The notes: generated by a model from the sequence alone, not told the origin. A DNA stretch of 64,000 bases from Liolophura sinensis (GCF_032854445.1 NC_088304.1:10487704-10551703); one strand, 5' to 3'; shown: positions 37,482 through 48,929, counted from the first letter of the stretch. Numbers and translations: made by a program.

Positions 37482-37735
37482 TTCCTCGTAGCCGAGTGGT
37501 TGTAGCGTGCTTACGTGGGAGCCTCTCACCAATACGATCGGTGTGAGTTTAAGTCCCGCTAACGCTGGTTTCCTCTCAGGTCGTACGTGAGGAAAGTTTG
37601 CTAACAAAGTGTTGATTCGTTGCGGGATTTCCCCGGGCTCTGACAAGTTTTACTCCTATGATAAATACTGGCCACCATCGTAAGAGTGAAGTGTTCTTGA
37701 GTACGGCGTAAAATAAATCAGTGAAATAAAAATAC
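37482..37735 (+). mobile_element. SINE-A, near full length with tRNA head, + strand
   Basis: The head has an exact A-box pattern ('tagccgagtggttgtagcg') and a B-box-like 'gagtttaagtcccgc' about 50 bases later. The body is mutated and the end ('ttcttgagtacggcgtaaaa') is intact. This shows the family comes from a tRNA with RNA polymerase III promoter boxes. Confidence 0.88.
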
Positions 37736-38054
37736 ACATTGGTCAGATGCGGACAAAATAACCGAATGATATACTTCTTCCTATTGTCGATCTTGTTCTA
37801 CAGTATGCGAAAGCGATATTTGTTCGAGTTTGTGGCACACAAATCAAAAGCAATCGACAGGTGTAGGTTAACGGATTTGCAAGATTCCACGCAAAAATTT
37901 CTTAATTTAGGTGTGCGAGGAGTTTGATTTTTGGTTGCGTCGTACTCAACAATGATGTTATCGGCTTAGCAAGACAAGGTTCCGGAGTTCTGGAAACTGT
38001 TGACATTTTAGCTTCTTGATTGTAAATATTTGGGTGTAAGTTACATTCAGTGAG

Positions 38055-38180
38055 GTTGACATCAGTGTAACTGACTTGAATGTGTGATGACTAGAATGAC
38101 ATCAGTGTAACTGACTTGAATGTGTGATGACTAGAATGACATCAGTCTAATTGACTTGAATGTGTAATGACTAGAATGTA
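38055..38180. repeat. Tandem repeat, 40 bp x about 3
   Basis: 'tgacatcagtgtaactgact' plus 'tgaatgtgtgatgactagaa' is repeated with a few changes in the last copy. Confidence 0.88.
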
Positions 38181-38199
38181 AGTGACTTGTGATGAATTA

Positions 38200-39315
38200 A
38201 CTTGATCCAGTCACTGGAGTTCAAGTAAAAGTCCTGAGCTTGAAGGTGAAATGAATGCAAGCAACTTCGGCGCCATATGCTTACAGCCTAAAATTTGATT
38301 TAGATTTTACGCATATGTTATCGACCTTCTTGTCAACGTCATAGAGTGACGATTGTTTTAATGGTTGTGTATTGTGAATAAATTTTATTGCTACCTATAT
38401 AATTGGGAACCGGTTGGCCTTTTTTTATAATGAGTTTGGCGATTTTCTATTTGAAATGCTCTATTATGTTTGGAAAGGAATACGGGAATGTTGGTGCTGA
38501 TGATGAAATTGGGTGCAGATCAGTTTGCAGTAAATTGTTAACTAAGGTCTGGTTTCGCACGTGGCGTTCGAGTTACGACTTACATGGGACACGGTGAAGG
38601 TTTTATGTACCGGTAATTCTCTTTGGTCACAAGGTACAGATTTTATCGAAGTATAAACATCAATTTGGACATGTGTAAATGCAATACGGGATTCAGTGGT
38701 GCAACAAACCGCGCATGCTCGCTAAGCGTATCACGTGACACTCCAATCACCCACCGTTTAGCTGTGTCGATAACTCTTTTGTAATCGAAGGTAAATTATT
38801 TGCACAGGAAGTATTGAATAAGTGCCGCCTTTGTTTAATCGGATCGATCAGAGTAGAAACTGGCCAACATGTGTTTGGATGCATTTGTAACGTATCGTTA
38901 ACATAATCGAATCGTAGCCCTGGAGAAGACAAATGTATTGGATTTCACTACATGCAATTCACTTTGATTCTACTTTCAAAAAAGTGATATTCAATGGATG
39001 AGGAGTTTTATCGCCGTTGTGTGCTTAATTGCTTTTCATGTCATTAACTTAATACAGTTGTAAACAAACGTATTAAGTTCCACAATATATGACTGTTGTC
39101 AAACGCTAAGCAGTCTTATTGGCCATACATTGAACACTACTGTACCCTTAATTTGTGAACGCTGTTCCTTTACAATGTAAATGAAATGAATAAATGCACT
39201 AATAACTGTTCACTGTCAAAAATCGGTTTAAATTTACTACTCGAAAATGAATAAAATTTTGAACATAAACAAGCGAATAACAATAACAGTAAATTTTAGA
39301 GGACGTAAGTACACG
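38200..39315. other. Non-coding, nothing recognised
   Basis: AT-rich; short frames only. Confidence 0.35.
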
Positions 39316-39319
39316 TGAC

Positions 39320-40982
39320 AGTGGCCAAGTCGAAGACGTATACAGGTAACACTGGCCAGCAAGACGACGTAATACCGACCAGTCAGATGACGTAGTGGTA
39401 ATACTGACCAGTCAGATGACGTAGTGGTAATACTGACCAGTCAGATGACGTAGTGGTAATACTGACCAGTCAGATGACGTAGTGGTAATACTGATCAGTC
39501 AGATGACGTAGTGGTAATACTGATCATTCAGATGACGTAGTGGTAATACTGATCAGTCAGATGACATAGTGGTAATACTGACCAGTCAGATGACGTAGTG
39601 GTAATACTGATCATTCAGATGACGTAGTGGTAATACTGATCAGTCAGATGACGTAGTGGTAATACTGACCAGTCAGATGACGTAGAGGTAATACTGATCA
39701 GTCAGATGACGTAGAGGTAATACTGACCAGTCAGATGACGTAGAGGTAATACTGACCAGTCAGATGACGTAGAGGTAATACTGACCAGTCAGATGACGTA
39801 GAGGTAATACTGATCAGTCAGATGACGTAGTGGTAATACTGATCAGTCAGATGACGTAGTGGTAATACTGATCATTCAGATGACGTAGAGGTAACACTGA
39901 CCAGTCAGATGACGTAGAGGTAATACCGACCAGTCAGATGACGTAGTGGTAATACTGATCATTCAGATGACGTAGAGGTAACACTGACCAGTCAGATGAC
40001 GTAGTGGTAATACCGACCAGTCAGATGACGTAGTGGTAATACTGACCAGTCAGATGACGTAGTGGTAATACTGATCATTCAGATGACGTAGTGGTAATAC
40101 TGATCAGTCAGATGACGTAGTGGTAATACCGACCAGTCAGATGACGTAGTGGTAATACTGATCATTCAGATGACGTAGAGGTAATACTGATCAGTCAGAT
40201 GACGTAGAGGTAATACCGACCAGTCAGATGACGTAGTGGTAATACTGATCATTCAGATGACGTAGTGGTAATACTGACCAGTCAGATGACGTAGTGGTAA
40301 TACTGACCAGTCAGATGACGTAGAGGTAATACTGATCAGTCAGATGACGTAGAGGTAATACTGACCAGTCAGATGACGTAGAGGTAATACTGACCAGTCA
40401 GATGACGTAGAGGTAATACTGACCAGTCAGATGACGAAGAGGTAATACTGATCAGTCAGATGACGTAGAGGTAATACTGACCAGTCAGATGACGTAGTGG
40501 TAATACTGACCAGTCAGATGAGGTAGTGGTAATACTGATCAGTCAGATGACGTAGAGGTAATACTGATCAGTCAGATGACGTAGAGGTAATACTGATCAT
40601 TCAGATGACGTAGAGGTAACACTGACCAGTCAGATGACGTAGAGGTAATACTGACCAGTCAGATGACGTAGAGGTAATACTGATCATTCAGATGACGTAG
40701 TGGTAATACTGATCAGTCAGATGACGTAGAGGTAATACCGACCAGTCAGATGACGTAGAGGTAATACTGACCAGTCAGATGACGTAGAGGTAATACTGAT
40801 CAGTCAGATGACGTAAAGGTAATACTGATCAGTCAGATGACGTAGTGGTAATACTGACCAGTCAGATGAGGTAGTGGTAATACTGACCAGTCAGATGACG
40901 TAGTGGTAATACTGACCAGTCAGATGACGTAGAGGTAATACTGATCAGTCAGATGACGAAGAGGTAACATTGACTAGTTAGA
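39320..40982. repeat. 29-bp minisatellite, homogeneous core (55 units)
   Basis: Units read 'gaccagtcagatgacgtagt' plus 'ggtaatact'. From 39377 to 40971 there are exactly 55 units with no net insertion or loss. Variants are few: ACC/ATC, AGTCA/ATTCA and GTGG/GAGG. Nearly every unit carries TGACGTA, and the ATC variant makes the 10-base palindrome ACTGATCAGT. Before 39377 come two diverged units that look like the second array (41336-42008). The unit is not a multiple of three and encodes nothing. Confidence 0.97.
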
Positions 40983-41004
40983 GTGAGTGAATGAGTGCTT
41001 AAGG

Positions 41005-41325
41005 TTTAACGTCGTACTTAACAATTTCTCAGTCATATGACGACGAAGGAGTCCTTAGACTTTATGTAATGTGCCTCCTTGTTGCAGGACGGATTTCCAC
41101 CGTTCTTTTATCTGGTGCTTCTTCACTGAGACGACTTGCCGAAGGCAATAAACCGCCCCACCCGATTCATTATACTGATACGGGTCAACCAGTCGTTACA
41201 CTGTCCCCTTAATGCTGAACGCCATGCGAGGAAGTTACAATCTCCTCTTTTTTAAGGTCTTAGGTGTTAACCGACCCTGGATCTACCGCCCCCGAAGCGA
41301 ACCCTCTATCAACTGTGCTGTCGGG
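41005..41325 (-). mobile_element. SINE-D copy inserted in the minisatellite
   Basis: 'gtcgtacttaacaatttctc', 'agtcatatgacgacgaagga', 'attatactgatacgggtcaa', 'gaacgccatgcgaggaagtt' and 'gaccctggatctaccgcccc' match the family. Possible target words CTAGTTAGA (about 40973) and CTAGCTAGA (about 41338) flank it, but the array itself makes this hard to judge. Confidence 0.7.
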
Positions 41326-41335
41326 GGTCTGGTCT

Positions 41336-42008
41336 AACTAGCTAGATGATGTACAGGTAACAATGACCAGTTAGACTGATGACGTAGCCCTGACCAGTTA
41401 AATGGCGTACAGGTAACACTGACCGGTTAGATGAAGTACAAGTAACAATGACCAGTTAGATGACGTACAGGTAACATTGACCAGTTAGATGAAATACAGG
41501 GAACACTGACCAGTTGGGTGACATACAAGTAACACTGACCAGTTGGATGACATACAGGTAACACTGACGAATTAAATGAAGTACGGGTAACACTGACTAG
41601 TTAGATGACGTTGAGGTAACACTGACCGGTTAGATGACGTTGAGGTAACACTGGCCAGTTAGATGACGTACAGGTAACACTGACCAGTTGGATGACATAC
41701 AGGTAACACCGGCCAGTTAGATGACATACAGGTAACACCGGCCAGTTAGATGACGTACAGGTAACACTGACCAGTTAGATGACACACAGGTAACACCGGC
41801 CAGTTAGATGACACACAGGTAACACTGACCAGTTGGATGACACACAGGTAACACCGGCCAGTTAGATGACACACAGGTAACACTGACGAGTTAAATGAAG
41901 TACGGGTAACACCGGCCAGTTGGATGACACACAGGTAATACTGGCCAGCTAGGTGACGAACAGATAACACTGGCCCGTTAGATGACGTTTAGGTAATATT
42001 GGCCAGTT
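41336..42008. repeat. 29-bp minisatellite, diverged part (about 22 units)
   Basis: Units resemble 'gaccagttagatgacgtaca' plus 'ggtaacact', with many substitutions and a few indels. It is the older-looking version of the 39320-40982 array. A 74-codon reverse frame (41746-41970) is a repeat translation. Confidence 0.93.
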
Positions 42009-42009
42009 A

Positions 42010-42187
42010 GATTTATTATTTATTTATTTGATTGGAGTTTTACGCCGTACTCAAGAATATTTCACTTATACGACGGACTGAACTTGAATTCACAGCTGGA
42101 CTTGAACTCACAGCGACTGCATTGGTGAGAGGCTCCTGGGTCATTGCGCTGTGCTGGGTGCTACGCACCTCAGCCACGGAGGCTTCC
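42010..42187 (-). mobile_element. SINE-A inserted in the minisatellite, - strand
   Basis: Tail, 'gagttttacgccgtactcaa', then an internal deletion to 'gctggacttgaactcacagc' and the head end 'ctcagccacggaggc'. Minisatellite units resume at 42188-42232, so the element split an existing array. Confidence 0.9.
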
Positions 42188-42235
42188 CTGACCAGTTAGA
42201 TGACATACAGGTAACACTGATCAGTTTGGTGCTAT

Positions 42236-43837
42236 ATCAGGTGAAATAAATTCTGCCAGGGTAGTTTTTTTTACATAATTCATTACTACATCCCAAGGTA
42301 GAAATACTTTTCGATTATTTTAGATGAAGCTCTCATTCTAATATTTATTTGTGGAATTCGGTGGAATGATGTTTCTTTTTAAACAACAAATACAATATTG
42401 TATATGTTTAAGAAACATAATAAAGTAACAGATATGTTTTAATAGTGTGAGACCTCCGACTGTATATGTGTGAGTGGAGGTGTTTGTGGTGGCGTTAGGG
42501 CCGTGGGAAATGACCATTCACTTTACGCTGTTTTATGACATTAAGTAACTTTGGAATGACTGGACTGGGGATGGCCAGGCCTCAAGCTAACCGTGTTTGT
42601 GTCGACAACTAGCGATTAACCTCGCTCATAAACCAGGGTAATTCTATCAGGGTGAAGGCACAAGAGGTTATCGGTAAGAGAGAGATGTGAATGAACGGGG
42701 TCGAAGTGCGGACGGAGGTCCCGCGATAGCAGGTTGCACACAGTATACGTATGTATCGATATTGTCATGGGCGAGGTTCGCCGTGATCATTTGAAAGTCT
42801 TCGGACATGTAGGGAGAAAAAATAACCAAGTTCCTGGCACATTGCAAGAGCATTGAAGGAATCAGTGGCAACATGACCAGACAGAAACCAGCTTGTCCAG
42901 ACATTACACTATGTCGTTCATTTCTGTAATACCCAACTCTTTCGGTATAAATGTGCTCGTAAAGCGGTGCTTCACAATCACTGCAGCATAATAGAGGAGG
43001 ATAATCTGGTTTCACTTCGCAGAGAATGTTCCCAATTCTTGGAAAACAGGACGGAAAAATGCTGACGGGCAGAAATGTCTACTGGAGGTTTCCCACCCGT
43101 TTCTGACATGAGTCATATTTTATTGCTGTTTGGCGCCATACTGTAGAATATTTCACCCTTTTACGGCGTCGGTCAGATTTGTGGCAGACGTCATGCTTAA
43201 CGCCGACAAAATCAGCACACCTTCCCATACGTACCTGGCAGATCGCCTAACGAAATGCGACAGCTGAGCGAGCGAGAGCTTGATTCAAACACGCGGGCGG
43301 GTTTTCTATGAGGCGCTGGAGATCTCAAGTATGGAAGTCTAGACTTTCCATTAAACCGCCCGGATTACCGTCAGAGACAAAAGGCCTTTTGTCTGAATCA
43401 CATCCATATAAGGACAAATAGCACGTGGCCATGTGTAGCAGCTAGATAGTCTTTCAGGCTGCAAACCGTTTTCATGCAATGGTATATACCATGTCAACAC
43501 GTGCAGCAACAGGATCAACTCTCAGCGCTTGTTTTAGCATACTCCTGACAGTGCCGTAGAGAGTAACGAAAGCGCTGCAAGGAGTATTGTTATACTAGCA
43601 GTAACTTGAACAATTGTCAGCTCAGGTGATAGAATATTGGATTTCGAAACAGGAGACCAGAGTTCAATTCCTATGCCATGATGATCATTGCTTTATTTCC
43701 ACCACCCGAAGACATGTATACATATATGGGTACATAATTATGCAGAAAAAATACCATACATCCTCTGGAATATTCAAAAAGTCCTTTAATCTCCATTCCA
43801 GGAAACATAGTCGAAAAACTATAGGTCTATATAATAT
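42236..43837. other. Non-coding; degenerate SINE-A piece at 43115-43180
   Basis: A reverse frame of 115 codons at 42668-43015 has no recognised domain. 'gccatactgtagaatatttc' at 43135 is a worn SINE-A fragment. Confidence 0.35.
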
Positions 43838-43994
43838 GATTTATTTATTTATTTATTTGATTCGTGTTTTAGGCCGTACTCAAGAATATTTCGCTTATAG
43901 GACGCCAGCCGGCATTATGGTTGGAGGAAACCAGTCAGAGCCCGGAGTAAACCCACGACCATCTGCAGGTTGCTGGAAGACCTTTCCACGTAAT
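43838..43994 (-). mobile_element. SINE-A copy, - strand, head missing
   Basis: Tail of four 'ttta' units, 'gtgttttaggccgtactcaa', 'ggcattatggttggaggaaa', 'cgaccatctgcaggttgctg' and then loss of identity after 'ctttccacgta'. The 130-codon frame running into it is not a gene. Confidence 0.88.
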
Positions 43995-44707
43995 CTGATG
44001 GAGTAATTATTTATTAATCAGATATAGTAAACGAGTCCATATTGAAGGGTGCGTAATTTTTCTTTTTTTTGTGACCGAACTATAAAATAAATGAATGCAA
44101 GTCCATCGGCATGTTCTTTCTCTTGGTTAGGGGTCACATTCTCAGAATTTTTTTTGTGGACAACTACTGCGAGAGTGTGCAGGAAGTAATGAAATTTTGG
44201 CGTAAACAGAAAATACGGTGAAAGTGCCAGACTTTGATGTATTTCGGGATATAGCTCCCTCACTGTGTTACTCCTCAGTGCGAGAATTTAGGTTTGCTAC
44301 CTTGAGGAGCTTTTGAATTAATTACTGGCTGTGTTTTGCTTGAATTGTTGTATATCCTTGCTTCATTCGCACCAACCTAAAATTTATGCTACAGCTTAAA
44401 CCTTCTTAATATCAATTCTGGTGGGATATAGGTACAACTAATTAGCATTGTATGTCATGCTTAGGATGTTTGCTTTTGGACATCAGGCCACGTGCTGAAC
44501 AAAAAAACTTATTACAATTTATTAATTTATAATGTAAAGGCTTGCAAGTGTGGGCCAGTGCTGTTGGTGTACGTATCTGAAGGATTTGTAGCAGTACAGC
44601 TATGATTATGTTACATTTCATATTGTCATAACACCATAAATGAGGAACAATGTCACTATAATTTTGAAATTAAATGTAATAACTTTCTTCTGTCTTGTTC
44701 TTTTTAG
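43995..44707. other. Sequence just upstream of the first NOS coding exon
   Basis: No repeat or gene recognised. It ends in the pyrimidine tract and AG acceptor at 44706-44707, so it is most likely the end of a 5' intron. Confidence 0.45.
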
Positions 44708-44893
44708 GTAGATCACTGGTTAGTTCAATTCAAGACAAAAGATGGCTGCCCTAGTATCAGAAAACATCACGAGCTTCAGTAGACGCCGGTTGTGTCATAT
44801 CCTGAACCAGCCCGATGTAACAACAACTTGAGAACAGAGAGACAAACATCCGAATCGTATTCGCTGATTAGAATAATACACAAAGCTGCCACC
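44708..44893 (+). other. NOS 5' untranslated region within the first coding exon
   Basis: A strong pyrimidine tract ends in AG at 44706-44707, so the exon probably starts at 44708 and upstream non-coding exon(s) exist, as is usual for vertebrate NOS1. The frame of the main protein contains a TAG at 44780-44782, which rules out a longer N-terminus through this leader. If the AG at 44706-44707 is not used, the transcript could start further upstream without this splice. Confidence 0.6.
44742..44831 (+). promoter_or_regulatory. Upstream ORF (29 codons) in the NOS leader
   Basis: An ATG at 44742 with A at -3 and G at +4 opens a 29-codon frame that stops with TGA at 44829-44831. It ends 62 bases before the main start and is out of frame with it. 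A strong-context uORF of this kind usually lowers translation of the main frame and makes it depend on reinitiation. No conserved peptide is claimed. Its role depends on the 5' exon really including 44742. Confidence 0.45.
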
Positions 44894-46069
44894 ATGGATG
44901 CGGCACCGAACACAATTCGAGTAAAGCTAACAAAGCGCCGAGAAACGGGACTGGGTTTTCTCGTGAAGCAGCGGAAAAGCAAGCCTTACGTCATCATCTC
45001 TGACATCACTTCCGGTGGTATCGCGGAGGAGAGTGGTCTGGTGCAGATTGGGGATACCGTCCTCCGGATCAACGATATTGAGGTGACGGAAATGTGCTAC
45101 GAGAATGCTGTGGAGATTCTGAAGGCAGTGCCCACCGAGGCCCCCGTGGTGCTTCTGCTGCGCGGCCCAGAGGGCTACACGACCCACTTACAAACGATCT
45201 TTCTTGAAAACGGTGCCCCGCGCACGGTCCGGGTGACGGAACCCGTCAGTATGAACAGCTCGCCCGTCGGCCGGTTTCGCCGGTCACGCACCCGATCTCC
45301 ATCCCCTCTTTGTTCTTCGCCTTCCAGTCCCCGAAGCGTCTGTAATGGCGACTGTAGTCCGGCTAGATCGCTGAGGAACCGCTTTGTGTGGCAACCCGAT
45401 GGCGGATCGTCCAAATCCCGATATGGTGCCGACAATCCCGGCGCAGATGGGGATTCACACGACATTAGCGTCCAGGTGGACATTGACAGCGACGTCAAAG
45501 TCAACAGCAAAGTTTCGGACGCACGGAAAAGATGTGATGAAACTCTATTAAACGATGGACAGGAAGGCTCCCCGAAAATCGTCCTGACGTCTGTGCCTCG
45601 GGCCCTTAATGACGGCGGGGTTGTGACCACGGAGAAGAACGTGCACAGCAAACCGGACAGTAATCACGGCCGGAAAAGGAGCATAGAGATCCGACAGGAC
45701 AGCGACGAAATCACCGTCATCGTCAAGGGGGACATCAAAATCAAAAGTGATCAGGAAGGGAAGGAGAAAGGATGCATGGAATACTCTCCTGAAAAACCCA
45801 CCAGCGAAAAAAGTGTCACAGAATCAATCGTATATTCAAACGGGTTGAAAGGAAACGACTACAAAGCATCAGCCGTTGACGGCGGCGAAGAGGATGTGCG
45901 GAAAACGCGGCCTGAGCGAAGACAGAGTCTTGCTCTGCAGAGTCCAAACATGCAGCGCCGCCTGTCTGAGAGACGCGGATCGTCTGCTTCTCCAAAACGC
46001 TTCCTGAAGTTGAGAAACGTCGCGGACGAGAAGATCCTGGTTGATACGCTGCATACCAAGGCTATAGAG
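44894..46069 (+). CDS. NOS: NOS coding exon 1: PDZ domain and linker (residues 1-392)
   Basis: Start chosen at 44894: exact GCCACCATGG context and first ATG after an in-frame stop. Residues 8-92 form a PDZ domain with the GLGF carboxylate-binding loop at 19-22, followed by a beta-finger (about 99-117, L-Q-T-I-F ... R-V-T-E-P) as in nNOS, where PDZ and finger tether the enzyme to scaffold proteins at membranes. Residues 127-159 are rich in Ser-Pro and Arg-Ser. D-I-S-V-Q-V-D-I-D at 190-198 resembles the LC8/PIN-binding site of nNOS. Three RRxS motifs lie at 342-345, 355-358 and 360-363. The exon ends with the start of the oxygenase domain (K-F/L-K-L-R-N ... V-D-T-L-H). The exon is clearly richer in G+C than its surroundings and ends in phase 0 at GAG/GTAAGT. 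Confidence 0.97.
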
Positions 46070-46099
46070 GTAAGTCATGCCTATAACCCTTACCAAAAT

Positions 46100-46200
46100 A
46101 CCTATTTATTTTCTGATTGGTTTTAAACGCCGTACTCATGAACTTTTCACTTCTATCCAGGCGGTCACGTGTATGGATAGAGGAAATCGAACTGCCTGGA
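46100..46200 (-). mobile_element. Worn SINE-A fragment in NOS intron 1
   Basis: 'ttttaaacgccgtactcatg', 'aacttttcacttctatcc' and 'gaggaaatcgaactgcctgg' match SINE-A with many changes, only about 30 bases after the exon 1 donor. Confidence 0.6.
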
Positions 46201-46964
46201 TCCAGAGAACATGTTAAGAGTTAGCTTTCAAAGTTGTTCCAAATTATTGATATTTAAGAAACTTAAGGACGGAATTATGAAGCTACAGAGATAAGTAATG
46301 CTTAAAGGCCAAATCATGAAAATAGTTTAAAACTTGAATTTCAAAGTTGTTCCTACTGATAAATAAGAAAGTCGATATGGATAAGTGCGCATACTTAGAC
46401 TGCACACAGGTAATATCCATAAGCCTAAACCAGAAAATAGTTCTGGGTGTAAGCTTCAAAATTACTCCCAAGATGCACAGGAAGGTAAGGTCGATGAGCC
46501 AAATCCGGAAAATAGTTCTGGATGTAAGTTTTGAAAGTTGTTCTGAGTCTGCAAAGTTGTGGGTGATGCTGTTGTAGATATGGAACTATGTTATCTGAAA
46601 GTTAACAGTTTCAAAACCAGACTATATGCTGGAGACCTTCAAGGTTAGGTGACATAATCGGACGGAACAGTCTATAAAAATTTACGCTCTTTTTAAACAA
46701 GAAACTATGACCGTTAGTAACCACAACGTATACGCCAGATTCAATTCTACACATACATACATCCATCAATTAATTCAGAGAACTATTGCCCCTGGAAGTC
46801 AAATAATCAAATCAGATGTTTTACATCCATAAAAGGAAATACTAGAAATTCCAAATTCGAAACAGTATTCATTTTATTACAGGCTGAAAAATCTATTCAC
46901 AAACGTTGCAACTAAAGTACGCCTATGGGTTTGCTCAAATTGGTATATTCACACATAGTATTCC

Positions 46965-47365
46965 ACATCCTCATGCTGACTTCCTCTCCGGCCGTACATA
47001 GGAAGGCTTTCCAGCAACTTGCGGATGGTCGTGGGTTTCCCCTGGGCTCTGCCCTTTTTCCTCCCTCTATAATGCTGGCAGCTGTTGTATAAGTGAAATG
47101 TTCCTGAGTACGGCGTAAAATACCAGTGAAATAAATAAATAAAGATTCCACTCCCTAGCTTACGTTGTTGCTGTCATTGCAGTTCCAAGTCCAGCTCATA
47201 CGGGCTTCCTCTCCGGTCGTATTTGGGAAGGTCTACCAGCAACCTTCGGATGGTCGTAGGTTTCCCCCGGGCTCTGACCGGTTTCCTCTCACCATAATGC
47301 TGGCCGCCGGCTTATAAGTGAAATATTCTTGAGTACAGCGTAAAACGCCAATGAAATAAATAATT
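46965..47365 (+). mobile_element. Two SINE-A copies in tandem in NOS intron 1
   Basis: The first (46965-47145) and second (about 47180-47365) both run + strand from the 'cttcctctccgg(c/t)cgta' part to the A-rich tail. They lie in the same orientation with about 35 bases between. The second ends about 140 bases before exon 2. Confidence 0.85.
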
Positions 47366-47503
47366 ATCGCAGTTATTGTCTTGCGACACGGTAAAGGACG
47401 TGTGTTTGCACAGATATTGCTACAAAAATGCCATTATTCTACGTCAAAATTTATGTTTTTGTTGTTATTATTGTTGTCGATATTGCTGTTGTGGTTGTTG
47501 CAG

Positions 47504-47646
47504 CAAGTGCCGTGCAGCTCGGACAAGTGTCTGGGTTCAATCATGGCTCATCAGCTGAAGCGTCCGCCTGGTGTGCCTCGCTGTAAGGATGACTTGATCG
47601 TCCACGCTAAGGACTTCATCGATCAATACTATGCATCGATCAAAAG
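47504..47646 (+). CDS. NOS: NOS coding exon 2: zinc-binding dimer interface (residues 393-440)
   Basis: Begins in phase 0 after a TTG-triplet-rich tract ending CAG, and ends AAAAG/GTATGT in phase 2. It carries the C-x4-C pair (Cys396, Cys401, sequence C-S-S-D-K-C) that in NOS dimers supplies two of the four thiolates of the intersubunit zinc, followed by the conserved L-G-S-I-M. The helix with A-K-D-F-I-D-Q-Y-Y-A-S-I-K-R is typical of animal NOS. Arg440 is split across the next intron. Confidence 0.96.
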
Positions 47647-48514
47647 GTATGTGTTTGAATTAACGAGTGACCCGCTTTGACTCACCGACTGTAGTTCCAT
47701 ATATACACACACTGAGCGCAGACCCATTTCGCTGAGGGGTGGGAGTTTGGCAAGTTTTGCCAGTTCATATGTTGGACATGGTCCAAGGAATCTAATGAAT
47801 AAAGACGGGCTATGAGCAAATGTCGAATTAAATCAGTGGAGGTCATTGCAGCGGGAAACCCTTTTAGAGCAGAGTGTGTTGTCAGGAAACAGAAAAAGAC
47901 GCACACGTAGTTATATTTTGTTTTTAGGTGTATTAAAGCTCGATAAAGTTAACCCGCAGCAGAAAATGCCGTTTGACTTAAACACGACGCCTTTCCTGTT
48001 TATCAACTACTTTTCCCAGAGTTCGTCGGAAGCATGTTTGTGTCGACTCCCGCTCCATGTGGCCTCCACTGGTCGATGTTTATGCTCAATTTTCATTACC
48101 GAGTGCAGTTTGCAACGCACCAACATGACAGCTGAGTCTCAGACGGCCAAGATATTGGACTTTCGCATCGACGGTGCAGACGTTAGACCGCACCCATAAT
48201 AACCTGGGAAGTGTCCCCAGCGGCACATGTGATGTAAGAATGCAACAAGGGAGGCTGTGATGAGGTTGCGTGAGGAATGGCCATCAAATGTTTTTGGCTG
48301 AATGTGTACCCCAAGGCCTATTGGACTCGACTACGCCCTAGAAAACCGGCTATACTGGGGAATTACCTCGATTTAAAAATCCTGTAATTATTTCCGCCTG
48401 CTTACTGCAGCATGACGTCTAAATCCTAGCTGTATGAATGTCAATGTCCAGAAGAAAATTTGACTTTTGATTCCGTATTCTTTTAAAACATTCAAATTGC
48501 GGTAGGCTAATAAT

Positions 48515-48600
48515 ATCATAAAGGACAGTAAAACCAGAAGATCAACGGTAATGTGGTAATTGGCAAATGGTCATGGAACCGGTGAAATCCAGTCTGATCC
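48515..48600 (-). repeat. Family B fragment in NOS intron 2
   Basis: 'gacagtaaaaccagaagatc', 'gtaattggcaaatggtcatg' and 'accggtgaaatccagtct' identify the family. Confidence 0.6.
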
Positions 48601-48929
48601 AACTATCCTTGTAATGACTTAAGAAGTAACAACTTGTACGGCCTGTAGCACCAAGAGTTTAGCAGAATTAAGTAAAAAAATATAGTGATGTTAATTGCAG
48701 TATTAGCCGTTAGCGGTGTAGAATAAGTCAAATGCTGTGTTGTCATCGCATTAACCAAAAGATAACATGGCAATATAAACAAAACTCTTTGAACTGAGGA
48801 CACTGTTCGGTAAAACATGTATAGTGAACGGTTTCTAAGTATATCTTTGGGTACTGATTGGTTAGATACTGATTCAGTTTTATGCACCTGAAACGTTTCT
48901 TGCGTTTTTCCCCAGTAATTGAACCCTTG

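Noticed and set aside
39320-40982. CRISPR-like array (29-bp repeats)
   Set aside because: There are no spacers: units are directly adjacent, and the genome is eukaryotic. It is a minisatellite.
41746-41970. Reverse frame with repeated C-V-I-Q-L-A-G-like words
   Set aside because: Translation of the diverged 29-bp minisatellite; no gene features.
42668-43015. 115-codon reverse frame with several Cys
   Set aside because: No domain recognised and no conserved pattern; kept as non-coding.
44792-44893. N-terminal extension of NOS starting at GTG 44792
   Set aside because: An in-frame TAG lies at 44780, the codon is not ATG, and the ATG at 44894 has an exact Kozak context and fits the nNOS N-terminus.
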